In this document: positions 51,776 to 60,065 of the stretch, piece after piece
Numbering within the stretch: the first letter of the stretch is position 1
Layout of the letters: each line of letters begins with the position of its first letter
Assembly (NCBI RefSeq): GCF_002929225.1
Contig: NZ_PISM01000004.1
Span: 186,001 to 250,000, forward strand
Length of the DNA: 64,000 nt
Direction: 5' to 3'
DNA from: Stutzerimonas kunmingensis
GTDB taxonomy: Bacteria > Pseudomonadota > Gammaproteobacteria > Pseudomonadales > Pseudomonadaceae
Program-made: the position numbers and the translations under genes
Notes under the pieces: model-generated
What the model was told of the DNA's origin: nothing
The model's input: the letters and a program-made list of their open reading frames with translations, nothing else
The model's database searches: none

Positions 51776-52635
51776 CGCCGGATTTGCTCTGGGCGCCGTT
51801 CGGCGAGTTCGCCTTCATGCGCCGGGCGCTGTTTGGCGGCGTTGCGCTTGCCTGCAGCGCGGGGCCGCTGGGCGTATTTCTGATTCTGCGTCGAATGAGT
51901 CTGATCGGTGATGCCATCGCCCACGGCATCCTGCCCGGTGCAGCGCTGGCATTCTGGCTGTTCGGCCTGAGCCTGCCAGCGCTGACTGCTGGCGGTCTGG
52001 TCGCCGGTCTCGGTATGGCTGGCGCGGCGGCGTGGGTCACCCGGCGCACCGGGCTACGCGAGGACGCCAGCCTGGCCGCGCTGTATCCCATATCTCTGGC
52101 CAGCGGCGTGCTGCTACTCGGGCTGGCCGGGAGAAAGCTGGATCTGTTGCACCTGTTGTTCGGCTCGGCGCTGGCTGTCGATACGACCACGCTGTACGGC
52201 ATGCTCGGTACTGCCGGGTTCAGCTTGTTAGTACTTCTGGTGACTTTTCGCGCCTTGGCGCTCGACAGCCTCGATCCGCTGTTCCTGCGCAGCATCAGCC
52301 GCTTCGGCCCGCTGGCGCATGCCGCGTTTCTGACGCTGGTGGTGCTCAATCTGGTGATCGGTTTCCAGGCCATCGGCGCCTTGATGGTGGTGGGGCTGAT
52401 GATGCTGCCGGCTGCCGCAGCTCGGTTCTGGAGTCGTCGACTGCCGGTCCTGCTACCACTCGCTGCGCTGATCGGCGCGGTGTGTGTATGGCTGGGGTTG
52501 CTGCTTTCCTTCTACGCAAGTTTGCCCAGCGGGCCGTGCATCGTGCTTTTGGCTGGCGCTTTCTATCTTTTCTCGTTGGTAGCCGGGCCGGTTCACGGCC
52601 TGTTGCGCTCGACGTCTTTTCCAATGACCGTTTGA
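51772..52635 (+). CDS. Zinc ABC transporter permease (AztB/ZnuB-like)
   Basis: A 287-residue membrane subunit with about nine helices of the ABC-3 type (metal) family. The start is TTG at 51772, whose codon overlaps the ATPase stop TGA (TTGA), a coupling signal. The segment FMRRALFGGVALACSAGPLGVFLILRRMSLIGDAIAHGILPG near the start is typical of Azt/Znu permeases (cited by position, residues 15-56). The second half includes LVIGFQAIGALMVVGLMMLPAAAA. It transports zinc through the inner membrane together with the ATPase and the binding protein encoded 10 bp downstream. Confidence 0.92.
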   Translation: MTPDLLWAPFGEFAFMRRALFGGVALACSAGPLGVFLILRRMSLIGDAIAHGILPGAALAFWLFGLSLPALTAGGLVAGLGMAGAAAWVTRRTGLREDASLAALYPISLASGVLLLGLAGRKLDLLHLLFGSALAVDTTTLYGMLGTAGFSLLVLLVTFRALALDSLDPLFLRSISRFGPLAHAAFLTLVVLNLVIGFQAIGALMVVGLMMLPAAAARFWSRRLPVLLPLAALIGAVCVWLGLLLSFYASLPSGPCIVLLAGAFYLFSLVAGPVHGLLRSTSFPMTV

Positions 52636-52645
52636 GGTGTTGATC

Positions 52646-53518
52646 ATGCGTTACCTGCTTTTCGCGCTCGCTTTATGGCTCCCGCTCTCACTTCAAGCCG
52701 CTGAAAAACTGCAGGTGGTGACGAGCTTCAGCATCCTCGCCGACCTGACCCGCGAGGTCGGTGGCGATCGTATCGAGCTCACCAACCTGGTCGACGCTGA
52801 TGCCGATGCTCATGTCTACGAGCCCAGCCCGGACGATGCCAAGGCGCTGTTGCGCGCCGACCTGATCATCGCCAATGGCCTGGGCTTCGAACCCTGGCTG
52901 GAGCGCCTGCTGGCCAGCAGCGAACCCAAGGGCAAGCGCATCGACGCCAGCGCAGGCGTTGTTCCGCTGATGCTGGATGAAGATGGCGAGGCGGTTCCTG
53001 ACCCCCATGCGTGGCAGAGCCTGACCAATGCCGAAATCTATGTGCGCAATATCGCCAAGGCACTTGGCGAACTGGACCCGGCCAACCTCGATGTTTACAT
53101 CGAGCGCCGCGATGCTTACCTGGCGCGCCTGCACGCATTGCTGAAGAAAGCCGACGCGCAGATTGCCGGTTTGCCGGCCAGCCAGCGCAAGGTGGTGACC
53201 AGCCATGACGCCTTCGGCTACCTGGGGCAGGCCTGGCAGCTGAAGTTCATCGCGCCGCTGGGACTGTCCACCCATGACGAGCCCTCGGCGGCGGAAGTCG
53301 CGGCCTTGATCCGGCAGATACGCAATGAAGGCGTGCGAGCGGTGTTCGTGGAGAACATCCGTGATCCGCGACTGATCCGACAGATCGCCGACGAGGCCGG
53401 CGCCAAGGTCGGCGGTACGTTGTATTCGGATGCGCTGGCCAGCTCAGGGCCGGCCAGCACCTATCTCGGGATATTCGAGCACAATCTCGACACGCTGATG
53501 GCCGCATTGAAGCCGTAG
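52646..53518 (+). CDS. Zinc ABC transporter substrate-binding protein (AztC/ZnuA-like)
   Basis: A 290-residue periplasmic cluster A-I binding protein. The ATG at 52646 follows gaggt by 7 bases and begins a signal peptide (MRYLLFALALWLPLSLQA, cleavage after QA). Metal ligands of the family are visible: His in DADAHVYEPSP (near 55), His in PDPHAWQSL (near 120), His in VVTSHDAFGYL (near 188) and Asp in LYSDALASS (near 263). The His-rich loop of ZnuA is absent, which is a feature of the AztC branch. Its stop TAG lies inside a REP element (cgtagggtgg). Zinc is the expected ligand because of the upstream Zur box, but manganese-type proteins have the same fold. Confidence 0.9.
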   Translation: MRYLLFALALWLPLSLQAAEKLQVVTSFSILADLTREVGGDRIELTNLVDADADAHVYEPSPDDAKALLRADLIIANGLGFEPWLERLLASSEPKGKRIDASAGVVPLMLDEDGEAVPDPHAWQSLTNAEIYVRNIAKALGELDPANLDVYIERRDAYLARLHALLKKADAQIAGLPASQRKVVTSHDAFGYLGQAWQLKFIAPLGLSTHDEPSAAEVAALIRQIRNEGVRAVFVENIRDPRLIRQIADEAGAKVGGTLYSDALASSGPASTYLGIFEHNLDTLMAALKP

Positions 53519-53658
53519 GGTGGATCACGCTTCATCGATCCACGCGTTCAGTGAGCTCCGTGCGAACCGGTGGTGGATGTGAAAAGCGACATCCACCCTA
53601 CGGGCCGCGGTTTTGGCTCCGAGCCGTAGGGTGGATCACGCTTCACCGATCCACGCGG
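53514..53658. repeat. Cluster of three REP elements after the zinc operon
   Basis: Unit 1: cgtagggtggatcacgcttc onward (53514-53546). Unit 2, inverted: gtggatgt / acatccac followed by cctacggg (53572-53604). Unit 3, direct and nearly identical to unit 1: 53625-53658. Each has the core cgtagggtgg and a hairpin with tggatcacg / cgatccacg-type arms. Units 1 and 2 form a REPIN. The first unit overlaps the stop codon of the binding-protein gene. Confidence 0.85.
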
Positions 53659-53707
53659 TCATCAAGCATGGAGACGACCGTTGATGATCAGGTTTGCGAT
53701 CAGCTGT

Positions 53708-55015
53708 TCAGCAACCCTTTCGGTGCACTGAAACCCCGGCGGCGAAGGTCTCCTTCACCGCGCGGTCGTCGCCGAGGATCATCAGGGCGAAGAGCTTTTC
53801 CTGCAGGGTCGTCGCCTGGCTCAGGCGATAGTCGATCAGCGGCGTTGCCTTGTAGTCGAGCACGACGAAGTCGGCGTCCTTGCCCGGTTGCAGGTTACCG
53901 ATCCTGTCGTCCAGATAGAGCGCCCGCGCGCCGCCAAGGGTGGCGAGATACAGCGCCTTGAACGCATCGAGCTTCTGGCCCTGCAGCTGCAGCACCTTGT
54001 ACGCCTCGTTGAGGCTGGCGAGCTGCGAGAAGCTGGTGCCGCCGCCGACATCCGTACCCAGGCCGACACGCACGCCAAAGCCTTCCACCTTGGCCAGATC
54101 GAACAGGCCGCTGCCGAGGAACAGGTTGGAGGTGGGGCAGAAGGCCACGGCCGAGCCGGTCTCGCCGAGGCGTTTGCACTCGTCGTCGCACAGGTGCACG
54201 CCGTGGGCGAACACCGAGCGCGGGCCGATCAGGCCGTGGTGGTCGTAAACGTCCAGGTAACCCTTGCGTTCGGGGAATAGCTCCTTCACCCATTCGACCT
54301 CCTGCTTGTTCTCGGAGATGTGGGTGTGCATGTACAGGTCGGGGAATTCGGCGAACAGCTTGCCGGCCAGGGTGAGCTGCTCCGGCGTGCTGGTCGGGGC
54401 GAAACGCGGGGTGACGGCATAATGCAGACGGCCCTTGCCGTGCCAGCGCTCGATCAGCTCGCGGCTGTCGGCATAGCCGGACTCGGCGGTGTCGGTGAGG
54501 AAGTCCGGTGCATTGCGATCCATCAGCACCTTGCCGGCGATCATCCGCAGATTGCGCTTTTCGCAGGCCTCGAAGAAGGCGTCTACCGATTGCTTGTGCA
54601 CCGTGCCGAACACCAGCGCGGTGGTGGTGCCGTTGCGCAGCAGCTCGCCGAGGAACAGCTCGGCCTGCTCGCGGGCGTGGGCCATGTCGCTGAAGCGGCC
54701 CTCGTTGGGGAAGGTGTAGGTTTCCAGCCAATCCAGCAGCTGCGCACCGTAGGAGCCGATGACGCCGACCTGCGGGTAGTGGATATGGGTATCGACGAAG
54801 CCAGGGGTAATCAGCGCATCCGGGTATTCGACTATCTCTGTGCCGGCCGCCAGGGTCGGCAGCAGCTCGGCGGCGTGGCCGATCCGCGCGACCTTGCCGT
54901 CTTCGACGACCAGCAGGCCGTCCTCGAAGTATTCGTGGGATTGCTCGATGCCCACTTCGCGCGGGTCGGCGAGGCAGTGGAGCAGGGCGGCACGGTAGGC
55001 TTTGGTGCTTGGCAT
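53708..55015 (-). CDS. guaD: Guanine deaminase
   Basis: Zinc amidohydrolase converting guanine to xanthine and ammonia; 435 residues. The ATG at 55015 gives MPSTKAYRAALLHCL, the usual start. Metal and active-site motifs: DTHIHYPQVG (near 75), HTHISENKQEVEW (near 230), FAHGVHLCDDE (near 268), SNLFLGSGL (near 292) and GLGTDVGGGTS (near 320). It is the last gene of the xdhA-xdhB-xdhC-guaD run (85 bp after xdhC) and feeds xanthine to the dehydrogenase encoded by its operon partners. The distantly related deaminase gene at 62474-63829 is of a different subgroup. Confidence 0.96.
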   Translation of the reverse strand: MPSTKAYRAALLHCLADPREVGIEQSHEYFEDGLLVVEDGKVARIGHAAELLPTLAAGTEIVEYPDALITPGFVDTHIHYPQVGVIGSYGAQLLDWLETYTFPNEGRFSDMAHAREQAELFLGELLRNGTTTALVFGTVHKQSVDAFFEACEKRNLRMIAGKVLMDRNAPDFLTDTAESGYADSRELIERWHGKGRLHYAVTPRFAPTSTPEQLTLAGKLFAEFPDLYMHTHISENKQEVEWVKELFPERKGYLDVYDHHGLIGPRSVFAHGVHLCDDECKRLGETGSAVAFCPTSNLFLGSGLFDLAKVEGFGVRVGLGTDVGGGTSFSQLASLNEAYKVLQLQGQKLDAFKALYLATLGGARALYLDDRIGNLQPGKDADFVVLDYKATPLIDYRLSQATTLQEKLFALMILGDDRAVKETFAAGVSVHRKGC

Positions 55016-55100
55016 GGTGACTCTCGAAATCGTTGTATGAGGGTGATGCGTTGACATGGCAGGCCGCCGCCGGAGGCGCGCCTGCTACGAGGTCGGGTGG

Positions 55101-55961
55101 TCAGTTGGTCTGGGCGCGGCGCGAAGCGGGGACCAGCATCGGTACCGGCTTTTCTCCGTCCTCGGCTTTCTCGCCACCCTTTTCACCGAAATGCGCGTTG
55201 TAGGTGGCGATCACCTCGCCGGCGATGGACACGGCGATCTCCACCGGCAGCTTGCCCTTCACCTCGGCGATGCCCATCGGGCAGCGCATGCGCTGCACGG
55301 TCTCAGGCTGGAAGCCGCGGTCCCGCAGACGGTGTTCGAACCTGGCGCGTTTGCTCTTCGAGCCGATCAGCCCGTAATAGGTGAAATCGTTGCGCGAGAG
55401 GATCGCGGCGGTCAGCTCCAGGTCTAGCTGATGATTGTGGGTCATGACGATGAAGTAGCTGCCGGCGGGCATGTTATCCACTTCTTCGACCACATCGTCG
55501 TTGACCACCTTTTCCACGCCGCGCGGAATCTCGGCGGGGAATTCGTTATCGCGCGAATCGATCCAGCGCACCTTGCACGGCAGGCTGGCCAGCAGCGGCA
55601 CCAGCGCGCGCCCGACATGCCCCGCACCGAACACGGCGATATGCGCCTGCGGCTGGCCCATGGGCTCGAACAGCAGCACCGTGGCGCCACCGCAGCACTG
55701 GCCGAGGCTGGCGCCGAGGGAGAAGCGCTCGAGGCGGGTGTCACGGCTGCGCTTTTCCAGCATTTCATGGGCGATCTGCTGGGCCTTGTACTCCAGGTGG
55801 CCGCCGCCGATGGTGTCGTACAGGCGTTCGCGGCTGACCACCATCTTCGAGCCGGCATTGCGCGGCGTGGAGCCACGCTCCTCGATGATGGTCACCAGCA
55901 CGCAGGGTTCGCCTTGTTGTTGCAGGTCGGCGAGGGCGTCGATCCAGACCGTGTTGCTCAT
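55101..55961 (-). CDS. xdhC: Xanthine dehydrogenase accessory protein XdhC
   Basis: Binds molybdenum cofactor, promotes its sulfuration and inserts it into XdhB; not part of the final enzyme. The 286-residue protein starts MSNTVWIDALADLQQQG (ATG at 55961). Family features: VTIIEERGSTPRNAGSKMVV, the Cys pair in LGQCCGGATVLLFEP (near residue 98), a Rossmann-like FGAGHVGRALVPLLASL (near 118) and the RCPMGIAEVKGKLPVEIAVSIAGEV segment (near 225). It lies 101 bp after xdhB and 85 bp before guaD. Confidence 0.95.
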   Translation of the reverse strand: MSNTVWIDALADLQQQGEPCVLVTIIEERGSTPRNAGSKMVVSRERLYDTIGGGHLEYKAQQIAHEMLEKRSRDTRLERFSLGASLGQCCGGATVLLFEPMGQPQAHIAVFGAGHVGRALVPLLASLPCKVRWIDSRDNEFPAEIPRGVEKVVNDDVVEEVDNMPAGSYFIVMTHNHQLDLELTAAILSRNDFTYYGLIGSKSKRARFEHRLRDRGFQPETVQRMRCPMGIAEVKGKLPVEIAVSIAGEVIATYNAHFGEKGGEKAEDGEKPVPMLVPASRRAQTN

Positions 55962-56062
55962 GGTTCTGTCCTTCGTATCGCCCGGTAACGCGTGCAAAGC
56001 GCCGCCACCGGGACATTCGTGTTGCGCTAACGGTGGACAAGCACAGCGTTGTCCTCCCTACG

Positions 56063-58459
56063 TCAGGCCAGCGTCGTCTGCGTTGCCGCAGACTTGCTCG
56101 CCGCCTGCTTCAACCTGCGCATCTGTTCCACGCCCCAGAGCACGCGCTCGGGGGTTGCCGGGGCATCGATCTGCGGCTGCGCCCGGTAGTCGGCCAGGCT
56201 GGCGACGGCATCCTTGATCGCGCACCAGACCGAGATGCCGAGCATGAATGGCGGCTCGCCCACGGCCTTGGAGTGGAACACGGTGTCTTCGGGGTTCTTG
56301 CGGTTCTCCACCAGCTTGACCCGCAGATCCAGCGGCATGTCCGCCACCGCCGGAATCTTGTAACTGGCCGGGCCGTTGGTCATCAGCTTGCCCTTGTCGT
56401 TCCAGACCAGCTCTTCCATGGTCAGCCAGCCCATGCCCTGGACGAAGCCGCCCTCGACCTGGCCGATGTCGATGGCCGGGTTCAGCGAGGCGCCGACGTC
56501 ATGCAGGATGTCGCTGCGCAGCATCCGGTATTCGCCGGTCAGGGTATCGACGATCACTTCCGAACAGGCCGCGCCGTAGGCGTAGTAGTAGAACGGCCTG
56601 CCGCGCGCCTGGCTGCGGTCGTAGTAGATCTTCGGTGTGCGGTAAAAACCGGTGGACGACAGCGAAACCTGGCCGAAATAGGCCTGCTGGATCAGCTCAT
56701 CGAAGCTGATGTACTGGTCGCGCAGGCGCACCTGGCCATTCTTGAACTCAATGTCTTCCTCGAAGATCTGCCACTTGCGCGCGGCGAACTCCACCAGCCG
56801 CTGCTTGATGGTCTGCGCGGCATTTTGCGCCGCCTTGCCGTTGAGGTCGGTGCCGCTGCTTGCTGCCGTCGGCGAAGTGTTCGGCACTTTGTCGGTATTG
56901 GTCGCGGTGATCTGGATACGCTCGATGTCGACCTGGAACACCTCGGCCACCACCTGGGCGACCTTGGTGTTCAGGCCCTGACCCATCTCGGTGCCGCCGT
57001 GGTTCAGGTGGATGCTGCCGTCGGTGTAGACGTGCACCAGCGCGCCGCCCTGGTTGAGAAAGCTGGCGGTAAAGCTGATACCGAACTTCACCGGCGTCAG
57101 CGCCAGGCCCTTCTTCAGTACCGGGCTCGCGGCGTTGAACGCGCGGATTTCTTCGCGGCGGCTGGCGTAATCGCTGCTGGCTTCCAGCTCGGCGGTCATC
57201 TCCTCGAGCATGTTGTGCTCGACGGTCTGGTAATAGTGGGTGACGTTGCGCTCGGTCTTGCCGTAGTAGTTGCGCTTGCGCACCTCGAGCGGGTCCTTGC
57301 CCAGCTCGCGGGCCACGGCATCCATGATCTCCTCGATGGCGACCATGCCCTGTGGGCCACCGAATCCGCGGTAGGCGGTGTTCGAGGCCAGGTTGGTCTT
57401 GCAGCGATGGCCGTTGATGGTGGCGTCGCCCAGGTAGTAGGCGTTGTCGGAGTGGAACATGGCGCGGTCGACGATCGAGCCGGAGAGGTCCGGCGAATAG
57501 CCGCAGTTGCCGGCCAGGTCGATCTCGATACCGTGCAGCAGGCCGTCGTCATCGAAGCCGACGTCGTATTCGACGTAGAACGGGTGACGCTTGCCGGTCA
57601 TGGTCATGTCTTCCATGCGCGGCAGGCGCATCTTGGTCGGCCGGCCGGTGAGGTGTGCGATCACTGCGCACATGCACGCCGGGCCGGCTGCCTGGGTTTC
57701 CTTGCCACCAAAGCCACCGCCCATGCGACGCATGTCGATGACGATCTTGTTCATCGAAACGCCGAGCACCTCAGCGACGAGCTTCTGCACCTCGGTGGGG
57801 TTTTGCGTGGAGGTGTAGACGATCATGCCGCCGTCTTCGGTGGGCATGACCGAGGAAACCTGGGTCTCCAGGTAGAAGTGCTCCTGCCCGCCGATGTGCA
57901 GCGAACCCTGCAGCCGACGCGGCGCGCTGGCCAGGGCGGTGGCCGAGTCACCACGCTTGTGGGTGTGGCTGTCGAGCACGAAGTGCTTCTTGTGCAGCGC
58001 CTCGACCACGTCGAGCACCGGCTCCAGATCCTCGTATTCGATGATCGCGGCCATGGCCGCCTTGCGCGCGGTTTCCAGGCTGTCGGCCGCGACGGCGATC
58101 ACCGGCTGGCCGATGTACTCGACCTTGCCGTCGGCCAGCAGTGGATCGCCGGGCAATACGGCGCCGATATCCAGCTGCCCGGGTACATCCTGAGCGGTAA
58201 TGGCGATGGCCACGCCCGGCACTTCATAACACGGCGCCGTGTCGATGCGGACGATGCGGGCGTGGGCCCGGTCGCTCATGCGCGCATAGATATGCAGCTG
58301 GTTGGGAAACTCCAGGCGGTCGTCAACGTATACCGCTTCTCCGGAGACGTGCTTGGGCGCGCTGTCGTGCTTGACGCTGCGACCGACGCCGGTGACCAGG
58401 TCCTGGGTGAACAGCGCCGCGATTTCTTCCTGAGTGCGGGTGGTTACGTGGTTAGACAT
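56063..58459 (-). CDS. xdhB: Xanthine dehydrogenase, molybdopterin-binding subunit XdhB
   Basis: Large catalytic subunit that hydroxylates hypoxanthine to xanthine and xanthine to urate; 798 residues, usual length. Motifs: the hinge HVSGEAVYVDD (near 37), GGGFGGKETQA (near 240) which contacts the cofactor, NTAYRGFGGPQGM (near 360) with the substrate-binding Arg, SSGTDLNGKAAQNA (near 540), and KAVGEPPFMLG (near 730) with the catalytic Glu. Its ATG overlaps the xdhA stop by 8 bp. XdhC downstream matures it. A plus-strand open frame of 848 codons across this gene is a codon-bias shadow. Confidence 0.97.
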   Translation of the reverse strand: MSNHVTTRTQEEIAALFTQDLVTGVGRSVKHDSAPKHVSGEAVYVDDRLEFPNQLHIYARMSDRAHARIVRIDTAPCYEVPGVAIAITAQDVPGQLDIGAVLPGDPLLADGKVEYIGQPVIAVAADSLETARKAAMAAIIEYEDLEPVLDVVEALHKKHFVLDSHTHKRGDSATALASAPRRLQGSLHIGGQEHFYLETQVSSVMPTEDGGMIVYTSTQNPTEVQKLVAEVLGVSMNKIVIDMRRMGGGFGGKETQAAGPACMCAVIAHLTGRPTKMRLPRMEDMTMTGKRHPFYVEYDVGFDDDGLLHGIEIDLAGNCGYSPDLSGSIVDRAMFHSDNAYYLGDATINGHRCKTNLASNTAYRGFGGPQGMVAIEEIMDAVARELGKDPLEVRKRNYYGKTERNVTHYYQTVEHNMLEEMTAELEASSDYASRREEIRAFNAASPVLKKGLALTPVKFGISFTASFLNQGGALVHVYTDGSIHLNHGGTEMGQGLNTKVAQVVAEVFQVDIERIQITATNTDKVPNTSPTAASSGTDLNGKAAQNAAQTIKQRLVEFAARKWQIFEEDIEFKNGQVRLRDQYISFDELIQQAYFGQVSLSSTGFYRTPKIYYDRSQARGRPFYYYAYGAACSEVIVDTLTGEYRMLRSDILHDVGASLNPAIDIGQVEGGFVQGMGWLTMEELVWNDKGKLMTNGPASYKIPAVADMPLDLRVKLVENRKNPEDTVFHSKAVGEPPFMLGISVWCAIKDAVASLADYRAQPQIDAPATPERVLWGVEQMRRLKQAASKSAATQTTLA

Positions 58460-59903
58460 AAGCGGTCACCCTCGTTTCGGTTTTCGGTGCGTGTTGTTCG
58501 AGGAAGCATTTACGCAGCAGGTTCTGCGCGACGAGCAAGCGGTATTCGCGGCTGGCGCGAAAGTCGGTCAGCGGCGTGAAATCCTCGGCCAGTGCATCGC
58601 AGGCCGCCTCCACGGTTTGCTGGTTCCAGGGCGCGCCGTTCAGGGTCGCCTCGCAGGCCGCGGCGCGTTTTGGGATCGCCGCCATGCCGCCAAAGGCGAC
58701 GCGGGCATCGGCGATCATGCCATCAGTGATTTTGAGATCGAACGCGGCGCAGACCGCCGAGATGTCGTCGTCCAGCCGTTTGGAAACCTTGTAGGCGCGG
58801 AACAGGCGATCCGGCGTGGCGCGCGGCACGATGATCTGCTCGATGAACTCGCCGGGCTGGAGTGCGGTGACCTTGTAGTCGAGGAAGTAATCTTCCAGCG
58901 GCAGGGTGCGGCTGACATCGCCCTTGCGCAGCACGACCTCGGCGCCCAGGGCGATCAGCAGCGGAGGGGCATCGCCGATGGGCGAGGCGTTGCCGATGTT
59001 GCCGCCCAGCGTGCCCTGATTGCGGATCTGTAGCGAGGCGAAGCGCTGCAGCAGATCACCGAAGTCCGGGTACTCGGCAGCCAGCGCGGCGTAGCAGTCG
59101 GTCAGCGGTGCGGCTGCACCGATCTCGATATGGCGGTCGGTGATCTGGACCTGCTTCATCTCGGTGATCTGCCCGACATGGATCATTACCGGCAGTTCGC
59201 GATGGAACTGGGTGACCTCCAGCGCCAGGTCGGTGCCACCGGCGAGCAGCCGGGCTTGCGGATTGGCGGCATACAACTCGGCCAGCTCAGCGACCGTCAG
59301 CGGCGACAGGCTGCGCTTTTCGCCGTCGCTGAGTTCGGCGGTTTCGCGCGGCGTGATGCGCTGCAGCTGGGCGATGGTCTCGGCTTCGCGGGCATCGAAT
59401 TGGTCCGGCTGCTTAGCACAGAAGGCCTGTTCGGCGGCTTCGAGGATCGGGCGATAGCCGGTGCAGCGGCAGAGGTTGCCAGCCAGGGCTTCGTGGGTCT
59501 GGTGTGGATCGTAGGTCTGCACGCCGTCGCCGCGATTCTTCTGCAAGGCGAACAGGCTCATGACGAAGCCGGGAGTACAGAAGCCGCACTGCGAGCCGTG
59601 GCAATCGACCATCGCCTGCTGGACGCTGTGCAGTTGACCCTGATGCTTGAGGTCTTCGACGGTGATCAGTTGCTTACCGTGCAGGGCGCAGACGAAGGTC
59701 AGGCAGGAATTCAGGGTGCGGTAGCGCAGGCGTTCGCCCACCAGTTCGCCGACCACGACGGTACAGGCGCCACAGTCGCCGGAGGCACAGCCTTCCTTGG
59801 TGCCCGTCTTGCCGCGGTGTTCGCGCAGGTACTGCAGCACCGTGGTGTTGGGGTCGAGAGTCTGCTCGCTGCGCAGCTCACGATTGAGGAGAAACTGGAT
59901 CAA
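58452..59903 (-). CDS. xdhA: Xanthine dehydrogenase, FeS/FAD subunit XdhA
   Basis: Small subunit carrying two [2Fe-2S] clusters and FAD; electrons from XdhB pass to NAD. I place the start at TTG (59903), because GGAGG lies 7 bases before it and the product then begins IQFLLNREL as expected; the in-frame ATG at 59966 would cover the promoter sites. Length is then 483. Motifs: CASGDCGACT (first cluster), CGFCTPGF and CRCTGYRP (second cluster), then the FAD domain with AGGTDLALE and GGNIGNASPIGDAPP. It is the first gene of the xdhABC-guaD operon. Two TGAC-N6-GTCA palindromes lie 49-85 bp upstream. Confidence 0.96.
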   Translation of the reverse strand: MIQFLLNRELRSEQTLDPNTTVLQYLREHRGKTGTKEGCASGDCGACTVVVGELVGERLRYRTLNSCLTFVCALHGKQLITVEDLKHQGQLHSVQQAMVDCHGSQCGFCTPGFVMSLFALQKNRGDGVQTYDPHQTHEALAGNLCRCTGYRPILEAAEQAFCAKQPDQFDAREAETIAQLQRITPRETAELSDGEKRSLSPLTVAELAELYAANPQARLLAGGTDLALEVTQFHRELPVMIHVGQITEMKQVQITDRHIEIGAAAPLTDCYAALAAEYPDFGDLLQRFASLQIRNQGTLGGNIGNASPIGDAPPLLIALGAEVVLRKGDVSRTLPLEDYFLDYKVTALQPGEFIEQIIVPRATPDRLFRAYKVSKRLDDDISAVCAAFDLKITDGMIADARVAFGGMAAIPKRAAACEATLNGAPWNQQTVEAACDALAEDFTPLTDFRASREYRLLVAQNLLRKCFLEQHAPKTETRVTAYV

Positions 59904-59951
59904 GGCGGTGCCTCCGACTGTTGTTGTTCTGACGCGCAAATTATCGCTATC

Positions 59952-59988
59952 TGACTTTTCGGTCAACTTATTCCTGACTCAAAAGTCA
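59952..59988. promoter_or_regulatory. Two TGAC-N6-GTCA palindromes in the xdhA promoter
   Basis: TGACTTTTCGGTCA (59952-59965) and TGACTCAAAAGTCA (59975-59988), spaced 23 bp centre to centre (about two helical turns, same face). A third copy, TGACCAAAAAGTCA, lies upstream of the AzgA-type permease. All resemble the RutR consensus, so the TetR encoded at 37080-37703 is the best candidate regulator. Confidence 0.6.
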
Positions 59989-60065
59989 ATGCGGCATGCG
60001 CGCGCAGTCCGGGCGAGGCATATCGATGCGCTCGCCGATGTTTCCATACTGCAATTAAAGCCCGT

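Noticed and set aside
56033..58579. An 848-codon open frame on the plus strand across xdhB
   Set aside because: It is antisense to a fully conserved xdhB gene. Long antisense frames are expected here from GC-rich third positions, and no domain is recognisable.
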